10,019 nucleotides of DNA from Xanthobacteraceae bacterium (lineage in GTDB: Bacteria > Pseudomonadota > Alphaproteobacteria > Rhizobiales > Xanthobacteraceae): the NCBI GenBank assembly GCA_030044035.1, contig JASHWN010000443.1:1-10019 (forward strand). Direction: 5' to 3'. Positions within the stretch are counted from its first letter, which is position 1, and each line of letters begins with the position of its first letter. Shown here piece after piece: positions 1 through 6,880 of this stretch. The notes under the pieces were generated by a model. That model was not told the DNA's origin. It did not search any database and was given only the letters and a program-made list of their open reading frames with translations. Made by a program: the position numbers and the translations under genes.

Positions 1-866
1 CGCTGAAGGCGCCATTGCCGGCCGCGCGCGGCGAAGTTGCCGCCGTTGCGCTTGACGGCAAATTGCACGCGCTCGGCGGCTCGGTGAATGGCTTCGCGGG
101 TCCCTTCCACGACGAATACGATCCGGTGACCAATACCTGGCGTGCCCGGGCGCCGCTGCCGGAAGGCCGCGACCATCTCGCCGTCGCCACGGTGGGCCGC
201 AAGATTTACGCGTTCGGCGGCTTCACCGCCTCGGTGCACAAGGGCGCCGGCCCCGATGCGTTCGAATACGATCCGGCGACCGATCGCTGGCGCAGCCTGC
301 CGCCGATGCAAGTGGCGCGCGGCTCGGCCGGCGCCGCCGTGATCGACGGCAAGATCCACGTCATCGGCGGCCGCGGTCCCGACGCCGTCGTGGTAGCGGC
401 GCACGAAGTATTTGATCCGCAGACCGGAAAATGGAGCAAGGCGGCGCCGCTGCCGACCGCGCGCGATCACATGGTGGTGGTCGCGGTCGACGGCAAAATC
501 CACGTCATCGGCGGCCGCTTCAAAGGCCCGGTCGAGCGCACCGGGCTGCACGACGTGTACGATCCGGCGACCGACAGCTGGAGTTCGGCGGCGCCGCTGC
601 CGACGCCGCGCAGCGGCCTCGCCGGCGCTTATTACCACGGCCTCATCCTGGTGCTCGGCGGCGAGCTGCCGCCCGATCACACTTTTCCGGAAAACGAGGG
701 CTACGATCCAAAAACCGGCCGTTGGACCACGTTGACGCCGATGCCGCACGGCCGCCACGGCTTTGGCGGCGGCGTCATCGGCGACGCCGCCTATTTCGTC
801 GGCGGCTCGCTGACGCCGGGCGGCGGCGGCAATACCGACCAGTTGCTCATGTTCCGGCTGCCGTAA
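1..866 (+). CDS. Kelch-repeat beta-propeller protein, 5' end outside window
   Basis: The reading frame is open from the first full codon (position 3) to the TAA at 864-866. The Leu-Lys-Ala-Pro read before the TTG at position 15 continues a Kelch motif, so the true start lies upstream and the gene is partial. Six Kelch strands ending in Gly-Gly are visible (HALGG, YAFGG, HVIGG twice, LVLGG, YFVGG). They alternate with the usual Y/F-D-P-x-T-x-x-W turn and an A/P-L/M-P-x-x-R segment. This matches a six-bladed beta-propeller with about 47-50 residues per blade. Such propellers, the NanM-like fold among them, usually bind ligands or proteins. No catalytic motif is seen, and the missing N-terminus could carry an export signal. 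The substrate is unknown. The family call is firm; the function is not. It ends 56 bp before a tRNA gene on the same strand and is not obviously linked to the signalling genes that follow. Confidence 0.9.
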   Translation, partial: LKAPLPAARGEVAAVALDGKLHALGGSVNGFAGPFHDEYDPVTNTWRARAPLPEGRDHLAVATVGRKIYAFGGFTASVHKGAGPDAFEYDPATDRWRSLPPMQVARGSAGAAVIDGKIHVIGGRGPDAVVVAAHEVFDPQTGKWSKAAPLPTARDHMVVVAVDGKIHVIGGRFKGPVERTGLHDVYDPATDSWSSAAPLPTPRSGLAGAYYHGLILVLGGELPPDHTFPENEGYDPKTGRWTTLTPMPHGRHGFGGGVIGDAAYFVGGSLTPGGGGNTDQLLMFRLP

Positions 867-884
867 GGCGCTCGGCCGAAGCAA

Positions 885-912
885 GTGACATTCGCGCCGA
901 AGCCGCTATGGT
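885..912 (+). promoter_or_regulatory. Candidate sigma-70-type promoter for tRNA-Arg
   Basis: GTGACA at 885-890 (five of six matches to TTGACA) is separated by 16 bp from TATGGT at 907-912 (four of six matches to TATAAT). The predicted transcription start, about position 919, falls just before the tRNA 5' end at 923. Position and spacing fit a short-leader tRNA promoter. It was identified by eye only. Confidence 0.5.
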
Positions 913-922
913 GCGCCGACGC

Positions 923-999
923 GCGCTCGTAGCTCAGCTGGATAGAGCACCAGACTTCGAATCTGGGGGTCGGGAGTTCGAATCTCTCCGAGCGCGCCA
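923..999 (+). tRNA. tRNA-Arg, anticodon UCG
   Basis: The 77-nt sequence folds as a complete cloverleaf. The acceptor stem is GCGCTCG (923-929) with CGAGCGC (989-995), followed by discriminator G996 and an encoded CCA (997-999). The D arm has AGCTCAGCTGGATAGAGC. The anticodon stem CCAGA/TCTGG (950-954, 962-966) encloses the loop CTTCGAA, with anticodon TCG at 957-959. The T arm carries GTTCGAATC. The anticodon reads arginine CGA codons and, depending on modification, other CGN codons. No direct repeat of its 3' end is seen in the window, so there is no sign that it has served as an integration site here. Confidence 0.97.
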
Positions 1000-1012
1000 G
1001 GCTTTGCATTTT

Positions 1013-1050
1013 CCGTGTGTTTCACACGGCCGCACCGAGTGCCGGCCGTG
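1013..1050 (+). terminator. Two overlapping hairpins after tRNA-Arg, possible terminator
   Basis: CCGTGTG (1013-1019) and CACACGG (1023-1029) form a perfect 7-bp stem with a TTT loop. CACGGCCG (1025-1032) and CGGCCGTG (1043-1050) form a second stem, which can extend inward with one bulge through GCAC/GTGC. The two structures share bases 1025-1029 and so exclude each other. Neither is followed by a T run, so an intrinsic terminator is only moderately supported. They may instead protect or help process the tRNA 3' trailer. Confidence 0.35.
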
Positions 1051-1250
1051 CCGTCTGACGCGCGAGCCTCCGGCGACATCCTTTGCCGCCGCATAGTCGA
1101 ACGGTAGCCGATCGGCGTGGCGGAACGTTGGATAGCAAACGCCTAACAGAAAGAGCTGTTGTGTAACGATTTCTGAAATGGTGCGCCGCCCCCCAGAACC
1201 CGTGACGGCGTAAGCTTTTGGCATATGCAATTCCGCAAGATTTCGTGAAT

Positions 1251-1279
1251 TTGATCACGGCATTTTTGCATTTTATGAG
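1251..1279 (+). promoter_or_regulatory. Weak candidate promoter for the MASE1-PAS kinase
   Basis: TTGATC (1251-1256) is followed, after 17 bp, by TATGAG (1274-1279) in an AT-rich stretch just before the kinase start. The predicted transcript would begin around 1286, leaving only about six bases before the ATG at 1292. If real, the mRNA would be nearly leaderless, which fits the lack of a clear Shine-Dalgarno. The rest of the 1051-1250 gap shows only an AACAG/CTGTT inverted repeat (1145-1160) and no gene. Confidence 0.25.
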
Positions 1280-1291
1280 AACGCTGCCCGT

Positions 1292-3217
1292 ATGCCGCGG
1301 AGTTTTTGGTCGCCGGTCCAAAATCGATTCTCGTGGAGCCCCGCCTCCAAGCGGCGGCTGATCTTTTCGATCAGGCTGACCATCGTCGTGGGCCTGGCGT
1401 ATTTCCTATCTGCGCGTCTGAGCCTGTTTCTGTTGACCCAGCCCGATGGTGTGGCGGTTTTTTGGCCGGCCGCGGGCGTTTCTTCCGGCGTCCTGATCGC
1501 GCTGGGGCGTGACGCACGATGGCCGGTGGCGATCGGCGTTATGGCGGCGACGATCGTGGCCAATCTCACCAGCGACCGATCAATCGTGGCCTCGATCGCT
1601 TTCGCGTCGTGCGATGCCGGCGAGGCCCTGCTGACCGCATGGTTGATCGAGCGCTACCTCGGTCGTGAGTTCAGCCTGACCAGATTGCGCCACGTGCTGT
1701 GGCTGCTGGCGGCGGCGGTCGTTGCGACCGCGTGCTCGGGGGTCGGCGGAGCGGTGGCCTACAAACTGTTTCACAGTCCGCACGTGCCGGCGCTGATCAC
1801 ATGGCAGCACTGGTCCTCCTCCGATGCAATCGGCATTATCACCGCCGCACCATTGATGGTCGGTCTGGCGGAGCTCGTGCGCGACCGGCCATCGCCCCGC
1901 GAGCTGATCGAAGGGGTTGGCGCCGTGATTGCCGTAGCGGTGGCAGTTGCGATCATCATTTTCATAGTACCCGAGGCCTGGTGGAACCGAATTGCGCCGG
2001 TCGAACTGCTATTTCCAATGCTGTTGTGGCTGGCGGCTCGCTGCCGCCCGGCATTCACAGCCGCCGCCGTCTTCGTTGTATCGCTGATGATCGCCAGCGC
2101 GCTCATCTTCCGGCTCGGCCATTTCAGCGACGCCGAGCTGTCGATGTCGGACCAGGTTTTCGCCGCTCAGGCTGGAAGCCTCGGCGTGGCGATTTTCGCC
2201 TTCGTGCTTGCTGCGTTGTTTGCCGAACGACGCCGGCACGAGGCCGTCATCACCGAAAGCGAGAACCGGATGCGGGCGATCCTTAACACCGTCGTCGACG
2301 GCATCATTACCCTCGACGATCGAGGAACGATTGAGAGTCTCAATCCGGCAGCGGCGCGCGTCTTTGGTTACGGCCCGGAAGACGTTGTTGGTCGGACCGT
2401 CAGAATACTGATGCCGGAATTCTACGGACGTGAGCGAGACGGTGAGCGGGACGACGATCCGCGGAACGCTCAGGTCAAGATGATCGGATCTGGCCGCGAG
2501 GTGACCGGAAAGCGCAAGGACGGCTCGATCGTTCCGGTGGAGCTCGCAGTCAGCGACATGGAGGTGGCGGGGCGGAAAATGTTGACCGGCGTCGTGCGCG
2601 ATATCACCGAGCGCAAGCGTGCCGAGGAGCATCAAGAATTACTGATCGCAGAGCTGGACCACAGGGTGAAGAATGTCCTCGCACAGGTTGCCGTGGTCGC
2701 CGCTTCCACGCGCCAGGGAAGCCAGTCAATCGACGAGTTTCTGCGATCGCTCGACGGACGCATCCAGTCCATGGCAGCCGCCCATACTCTGTTGAGCAAG
2801 AGCGGCTGGCAGAGCGTCGGCCTGGACGCCCTGGTCCGCAACCAGCTGGCGCCCTACATGACGGGCGCCAACATAACGATCAGGGGTCCGGATGTGATGC
2901 TCGCCTCCACCGAAATCCAGGCGGTGGCGAGGGTGCTGCACGAGCTCGCCACGAATGCTGCGAAATATGGCGCGCTGTCGACGCCTAGCGGCCAAGTATC
3001 GGTGGCTTGGGATCTTCACTTGAGCGGACCCGCGACACGCCTGGTCTTGCTGTGGCGTGAGACTGGCGGGCCGGCGGTTCCGGCGGACATCCAACCGAGC
3101 TATGGCACCAATCTCATACGCAATCTCATTCCTCACGAACTCGGCGGCGGCGTCGACCTGGTGTTTGCGGCAGCAGGCGTGAACTGCAGAATTGAGATTC
3201 CGGTCAAGGAAGCATGA
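1292..3217 (+). CDS. Membrane MASE1-PAS-HWE sensor histidine kinase
   Basis: This 641-residue hybrid sensor kinase sits in the inner membrane. Residues about 25-310 are strongly hydrophobic with several membrane segments and carry the MASE1-like signature around 52-63 (DGVAVFWPAAGV). A PAS domain follows (about 322-445) and ends in RDITERKRAEE. It closely resembles the FixL PAS, but the position of the FixL heme-ligating His is Arg382. The kinase core starts with ELDHRVKNVLAQ, giving phosphoacceptor His457. The N box is HELATNAAKYGALS (His550, Asn555), and WRE (588-590) follows. The N-box His and the W-x-E motif define the HWE subfamily. It should autophosphorylate and pass phosphate to a receiver, most simply the convergent regulator at 3272-3682. 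The ATG at 1292 has no strong Shine-Dalgarno. The signal sensed is unknown. Confidence 0.93.
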   Translation: MPRSFWSPVQNRFSWSPASKRRLIFSIRLTIVVGLAYFLSARLSLFLLTQPDGVAVFWPAAGVSSGVLIALGRDARWPVAIGVMAATIVANLTSDRSIVASIAFASCDAGEALLTAWLIERYLGREFSLTRLRHVLWLLAAAVVATACSGVGGAVAYKLFHSPHVPALITWQHWSSSDAIGIITAAPLMVGLAELVRDRPSPRELIEGVGAVIAVAVAVAIIIFIVPEAWWNRIAPVELLFPMLLWLAARCRPAFTAAAVFVVSLMIASALIFRLGHFSDAELSMSDQVFAAQAGSLGVAIFAFVLAALFAERRRHEAVITESENRMRAILNTVVDGIITLDDRGTIESLNPAAARVFGYGPEDVVGRTVRILMPEFYGRERDGERDDDPRNAQVKMIGSGREVTGKRKDGSIVPVELAVSDMEVAGRKMLTGVVRDITERKRAEEHQELLIAELDHRVKNVLAQVAVVAASTRQGSQSIDEFLRSLDGRIQSMAAAHTLLSKSGWQSVGLDALVRNQLAPYMTGANITIRGPDVMLASTEIQAVARVLHELATNAAKYGALSTPSGQVSVAWDLHLSGPATRLVLLWRETGGPAVPADIQPSYGTNLIRNLIPHELGGGVDLVFAAAGVNCRIEIPVKEA

Positions 3218-3242
3218 CCTGGCGCAGGCCAGTCCTGGAGGT

Positions 3243-3259
3243 CGCCGCTGTTTGCGGCG
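3243..3259. terminator. Hairpin between convergent genes
   Basis: CGCCGC (3243-3248) and GCGGCG (3254-3259) form a perfect 6-bp G+C stem around a TGTTT loop. It lies in the 54-bp gap between the ends of the kinase and the facing response regulator. There is no T tract on either side, so it is at best a weak bidirectional terminator. Confidence 0.3.
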
Positions 3260-3271
3260 TCGGGCGGCGAG

Positions 3272-3682
3272 TTACCTATCTCTGTCTAGTCTAACCGAGC
3301 GCAGGCTCGCCAGCAGCAGGTCTTCCCTCATGGGCTTGGTCAGGATGGCGATGGCCTTTGCTTTTGCCAGCGAGACGTCGGGATAACCCGATATCACGAC
3401 AACCCGCACGCCCTGCTCGTGCAGCCAATCGATGAGGTGATAGGACTGCTCACCGTTGCGCAGATTAATGTCCACCAAGGCCACATCGGGGGTGCGCTCC
3501 GAGACCAGCCGCCGCGCATCGGCGGTGGTTGCGGCCGGGCCGACCAGATCGGCGCCCCACGCCTCGAGCAGCATCTTCAATCCCGTGCCGACGTCCCAGG
3601 AATCTTCGACAACAAGGACGCGTATGCCGGAAAGTTCTGCGGTTCCGGCCGCCGCCGGAACGCCAGAGTTCGGCGAATTCAT
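3272..3682 (-). CDS. Receiver-only response regulator, HWE-kinase partner type
   Basis: This 136-residue protein is essentially one CheY-like receiver domain. With the ATG at 3682, the acidic pair is Glu26-Asp27 (VVEDSWD), the phosphoacceptor is Asp71 (ALVDINL), the switch Ser is Ser98 (VISGY) and the conserved Lys is Lys116 (LTKP). No output domain follows. The VGPAATTADA segment and the NLRNGE stretch after the aspartate are typical of small receivers found beside HWE kinases. Such proteins act by contact or as phosphorelay steps. The gene converges on the MASE1-PAS-HWE kinase with 54 bp between them, so it is the obvious candidate partner. The start is uncertain: a GTG at 3733 would add 17 residues, but ATG 3682 gives MNSPNS and a normal family length. 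The Shine-Dalgarno before it is weak. Confidence 0.88.
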   Translation of the reverse strand: MNSPNSGVPAAAGTAELSGIRVLVVEDSWDVGTGLKMLLEAWGADLVGPAATTADARRLVSERTPDVALVDINLRNGEQSYHLIDWLHEQGVRVVVISGYPDVSLAKAKAIAILTKPMREDLLLASLRSVRLDRDR

Positions 3683-4218
3683 CGGATCGCCCCGCTGATC
3701 GAGCTCGAGCCGGATCACAGTATCGCATCGCACATCGAGCGTACAACGATCTGCCGGGGGAGGGGCGGCCGGTAATCTATCTGGGGTTGTCGATGAACAG
3801 GTTTTAGGTGGGGCTTTTTAGCTCGGGAGCGGCATGCAAAGGTTGGCTGAGCGCGAAGCGATATAATTTCGCCAGGGATCGAAGACCTGCGGCATTTTCC
3901 GAATGAAAGCCGTCATAGCGAAAGGTCTCGGACGACAGCCACCCCGAGTTCGCTTGTCGGGTATCAGCTCAATCCAATCCGATGCTTGAAGAATGCGTTG
4001 GCATAATGGACGCGGGCGAGTTTTGCTTCTAATTGCCTCCCCTTCGTCAAACAGCGGCGAACTATCGTCGAACACAGGCGAAAAAGCGGACCTGAAACTG
4101 CTGATGAGGACCTTAGAATCGTTCCACAACTCATATCAGCCAGGGAGGCTGTCACTTGTCACAGTAGACGTCGCATAGGAGTACGTTAGGATTCGCTCGT
4201 ATCCCAGGGGAGGATGCT
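3683..4218. other. Gene-poor 536-bp divergent intergenic region
   Basis: No convincing gene was found between the divergent regulators starting at 3682 (minus) and 4219 (plus). Short open frames exist on both strands (for example 3818-4129 minus and 3993-4178 plus), but none has a recognisable domain or a ribosome binding site that decides a start. TGTCACTTGTCACA at 4150-4163 contains a TGTCAC direct repeat inside a short CTGT/ACAG inverted repeat and lies about 56 bp before the downstream GTG start. It is operator-like but matches no site I can name. The stretch should hold promoters for both flanking genes. Confidence 0.5.
4207..4213 (+). promoter_or_regulatory. Strong Shine-Dalgarno deciding the GTG start at 4219
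   Basis: GGGGAGG lies five bases before GTG 4219 and is far better than anything before the internal ATG at 4435. It is the main reason for choosing the long form of the next regulator. The paralogue at 6881 has a comparable AGGGGGG (6870-6876) four bases before its own GTG. Confidence 0.6.
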
Positions 4219-4839
4219 GTGCTCCAAGACACAAACGCGCACGTAGCGGCTTGTCTTCATAGCGCAGCTGGACGTCGAGAGTTGGCAACAACGGCCGGCT
4301 CGGCGGTTCGACGCCGTTTTTGCCGTTTGGATGGCAGCTGGACATCATTAGGTCGCTCGAAGGCGGTTACGGAGCGCCTGGGGGGCTTTTGCGCAAGCCA
4401 ACGTGGCGGTCGGTCAGAAGCGGCCTCGCCTGAAATGCCAGGTTCGCATAAAGCGGGTCGCAAATCGGGCCGCGTCCGCAATGGGCTGGTTGCGATTGTC
4501 GATGACGACCAATGCGCCCGCGAGGGCATCAATGCGTTGATAGCGTCGCTCGGCTACTGCTCGGCAACGTTCATGTCGGCCGAAGAGTACCTCGGTTCAG
4601 AGTCCAAACCGTATACCGCGTGCTTGATCCTGGACGTTCATTTGCCCGGCATGAGCGGTCCGGAGCTCCAGGATCATTTGGCCGCGGACGGCGGCAGGAC
4701 GCCGATCGTGTTTGTTACGGGGCTGTTCGACGAACGAGTCCGAAACCGCGTAATCGACGCCGGAGCGCTCGCGTATCTGACCAAACCCTGCGACGAAAGC
4801 GCTCTGATCAGTTGCCTTGTCCAGGCGCTCGGCAATTGA
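4219..4839 (+). CDS. Receiver response regulator with N-terminal extension (twin A)
   Basis: With the GTG start the protein is 206 residues: an extension of about 88 residues, basic and without a recognised domain, then one receiver domain. The receiver has Asp95-Asp97, phosphoacceptor Asp139 (LILDVHLPGM), Thr167 (FVTG) and Lys189 (LTKP), and no output domain. The nearest relative in the window is the regulator at 6881-7525. About 66 of 112 aligned receiver residues are identical without a gap, including the DERxRxRV and TACL segments and two cysteines. It converges on the MASE4 kinase with 83 bp between them and is a likely partner. ATG 4435 would give a plain 134-residue receiver, with only a weak ribosome binding site. 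The receiver is certain; the extension is probable, because the paralogue repeats the same GTG-Leu-Gln start and Shine-Dalgarno arrangement. Confidence 0.85.
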   Translation: MLQDTNAHVAACLHSAAGRRELATTAGSAVRRRFCRLDGSWTSLGRSKAVTERLGGFCASQRGGRSEAASPEMPGSHKAGRKSGRVRNGLVAIVDDDQCAREGINALIASLGYCSATFMSAEEYLGSESKPYTACLILDVHLPGMSGPELQDHLAADGGRTPIVFVTGLFDERVRNRVIDAGALAYLTKPCDESALISCLVQALGN

Positions 4840-4881
4840 GAGCGCTGCGTCATCAGAACATAAGATCCAACGAATTGCCTT

Positions 4882-4901
4882 CGTCTGCATAGCCGCAGAT
4901 G
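4882..4901. terminator. Weak hairpin between convergent regulator and kinase
   Basis: CGTCTGC (4882-4888) pairs with GCAGATG (4895-4901) over seven positions, one of them a G-T wobble, around a six-base loop. It lies in the 83-bp convergent gap. No T run follows on either strand, so it is only a possible terminator. Confidence 0.3.
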
Positions 4902-4922
4902 ACAATACTGCTCGGCTTCCGA

Positions 4923-6662
4923 CTATCCTGGAACAAGCGGCGGCGTGGGGCGGTCTGCCGCGCCGGCGGCTGGCTTGGCCTCGGCAGCCTGTTGCGACGC
5001 GGCGATCGGCAACGAGATCTCAAACGTCGATCCTGCCGGCCCGCTTTTGGTGAGTCGCAGAGTACCGCCGTGCTCTTCGATGATCGTCCTGCAGATGGAA
5101 AGGCCCAGTCCCATGCCGGTCGATTTCGTCGTGAAAAACGGATTGAATATGCGCTCGCGATCCTCGGCGGCCACGCCCGGCCCGGAATCGCGAATGTAGA
5201 ACAAGACGGCCGAATGCCCGTCGGAGCCGGTTGCGAGCCGCAGCCGCCTCTCGCCGAGAGGCCGACCATGCATCGCATCGATGGCGTTCTTGACCAGGTT
5301 CAAGATGACTTGCTGGAGCTGCGTGTGGTCGGCATATATCGGCGGCAGGTCCTCTTGATAATCGGTGGTCACCGCTATCCCGCTGGTGAGCAAATCGTGG
5401 CGCGCGAGTCTCATGACCAATCGGCTCACGTCATTGAGCTGAACCATTGTCCGGTGGTTGGGCGTCTTTTTGAACAGACCGCGGACGCTGGTAATGATCT
5501 CCTCGGAGCGTTGGGCTGCTCCTAGAATAGAACTAAAGCATGACCGCGCTTTTTCGACGTCGACGGGCTTTCTGTCGAGCCATCTCAGTCCTGCAGAGCC
5601 GAGCGAAGCGATTCCGGCCAGCGGCTGCCTGATTTCGTGCGCGATCGCGGCTGAGGCAGCTTCTACACTCGCCAGCCGACCGGTGCGTTCACGTCGCAAC
5701 AGGAGGATGGAGCTGGCAAGGCGCGCGTAGAGCATGGTCATTTCGGCCAGCAGAACGAAGAGCAGCGTGGAGCTGGCGACCACCGCGAGACAACGAAAGA
5801 TATACCAGCCGATGCTAAATCGCACCACCGTGAAGAAAATCGCCATCAAAAAGTTTGGCCACCAAGCGAATAACGTGACCATCAGCCACAGGTCCAAAAT
5901 GGTGCGCCTGCGCCAGAACAACACTGCGAGCGCCGCGCTGTTTAACAGCCATAGGTAAACGTTGGCGGCACTAGCCCACATGGTCTGTCGCGCCTGATCC
6001 GCGTAAAGAGCTGGCAGAAGCGCGGGAAAGGCAGACACCACAAATGTCAGCGCCGCCGTCGCCGCAAGCACTGCGGCGATCGTCGCCGGGATCGCCCTGG
6101 TCGGCGACTTGACGGGATCGCCGGGCATCTCCTCCCGGTTTTTCGACAATGCATAGGTCAGTACCGCCACTGGAAAGGCCGTATGCCAGAGGACAAAGAG
6201 CCAAGCGGCGGTGTTGAGGCCGTCACCGATCAGACCGGGCGCCGAATAGGCTGCGGGGAAAGCCAGCGTTTGCGCAAACGCGAACAACCCACTGAACAGA
6301 TATCCGCTGGCGATGGCGAGCCCCGCACGCAGCGGCCGAATCGAATATTGCGAGAACAGCAAACCGGCAGTAATGAGGTCGATAACGCACGCCACGCTCT
6401 GCAGCACTGGAATGAAAGCGTCAACGTGGGCTGCAGGTACCGCCGCAAAGGGCGCTACAGCGACGTCGATTGCAAACAGCAACGCAACCACGGCAAGCGC
6501 AATCCTGTGCTGTGCCGCGTTTATCGGCATTGCTGTGATGACTACCGGGAAATCGTCGTCGAACGTCCCGGTTCGGTGTTCGGCGGCGGCAGTCCCGGTT
6601 GGATCTTGATCCAAACGGGCTGTCTGCAGAGACCGCTTCCGGAGCTCGGCCGATATGTCCAT
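4923..6662 (-). CDS. Membrane MASE4-like sensor histidine kinase
   Basis: This 579-residue inner-membrane kinase has a MASE4-like sensor region (about residues 55-315) with multiple hydrophobic segments. The FAAVPAAHVDAFIP segment and the DLITAGLLFSQY that follows are characteristic. A HisKA domain follows with AHEIRQPLAG, giving phosphoacceptor His342. The HATPase domain has the N box (LNLVKNAIDAM, Asn455 and Asn459), DSGPGV (492-497), an F box (NPFFTTK) and GMGLGLSI (516-523). The last 25 or so residues are Ala/Pro-rich and probably disordered. Unlike the 1292-3217 kinase it has no PAS domain and is not HWE-type. Receiver regulators lie on both sides, one convergent and one divergent, and these are paralogues. 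The start at 6662 has a weak GGGGCGAC before it. Met45 (position 6530) lies just before the first membrane segment and is a possible alternative start. Confidence 0.93.
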   Translation of the reverse strand: MDISAELRKRSLQTARLDQDPTGTAAAEHRTGTFDDDFPVVITAMPINAAQHRIALAVVALLFAIDVAVAPFAAVPAAHVDAFIPVLQSVACVIDLITAGLLFSQYSIRPLRAGLAIASGYLFSGLFAFAQTLAFPAAYSAPGLIGDGLNTAAWLFVLWHTAFPVAVLTYALSKNREEMPGDPVKSPTRAIPATIAAVLAATAALTFVVSAFPALLPALYADQARQTMWASAANVYLWLLNSAALAVLFWRRRTILDLWLMVTLFAWWPNFLMAIFFTVVRFSIGWYIFRCLAVVASSTLLFVLLAEMTMLYARLASSILLLRRERTGRLASVEAASAAIAHEIRQPLAGIASLGSAGLRWLDRKPVDVEKARSCFSSILGAAQRSEEIITSVRGLFKKTPNHRTMVQLNDVSRLVMRLARHDLLTSGIAVTTDYQEDLPPIYADHTQLQQVILNLVKNAIDAMHGRPLGERRLRLATGSDGHSAVLFYIRDSGPGVAAEDRERIFNPFFTTKSTGMGLGLSICRTIIEEHGGTLRLTKSGPAGSTFEISLPIAASQQAAEAKPAAGAADRPTPPLVPG

Positions 6663-6880
6663 GTCGCCCCAGCAACAAGCGCAACCTTGATGTAAGCAGC
6701 CATCAGGTGCAGCGAAAAAGCAACAAAGTCAGGTTTTGCGCTCGCCGACGGCCTCCACAATATAGCCTTTGGTATAGTCGGCTTATCTTTTGATGTTTGT
6801 GGTTACTCGCTTTAGTTCGTTCGTTTTGGACAGTTTTATGATAGTTGTGTCGCTCTCGCCAAGGGTGTCAGGGGGGTTCC
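6663..6880. other. Divergent promoter region between kinase and twin regulator B
   Basis: This 218-bp gap separates the starts of the minus-strand kinase and the plus-strand regulator. The stretch from about 6755 to 6850 is much more AT-rich than its surroundings, as expected for promoters. TATAGT (6773-6778) and TATGAT (6837-6842) resemble plus-strand -10 elements, but neither has a convincing -35 at 16-18 bp. No specific promoter is claimed. Co-regulation of the two genes from here is an inference. Confidence 0.4.

Noticed and set aside
431..1096. Plus-strand open frame of 221 residues overlapping the Kelch gene and the tRNA
   Set aside because: Arginine/alanine-rich out-of-frame product typical of G+C-rich shadows; it runs through the tRNA and the Kelch frame is clearly real.
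1219..1237. Possible sigma-54 promoter (TGGCA-like sequence)
   Set aside because: The GC dinucleotide is not at the required distance from the GG, so it does not fit the -24/-12 pattern.
1251..1264. Possible FNR/FixK box before the MASE1-PAS kinase
   Set aside because: Only the TTGAT half-site is present; the ATCAA half at the required spacing is missing.
3818..4129. Minus-strand open frame of 103 residues in the gene-poor gap
   Set aside because: No recognised domain or signal peptide and no ribosome binding site that decides a start.
3993..4178. Plus-strand open frame of 61 residues in the gene-poor gap
   Set aside because: No good ribosome binding site or recognisable motif, and ordinary chance length for this region.
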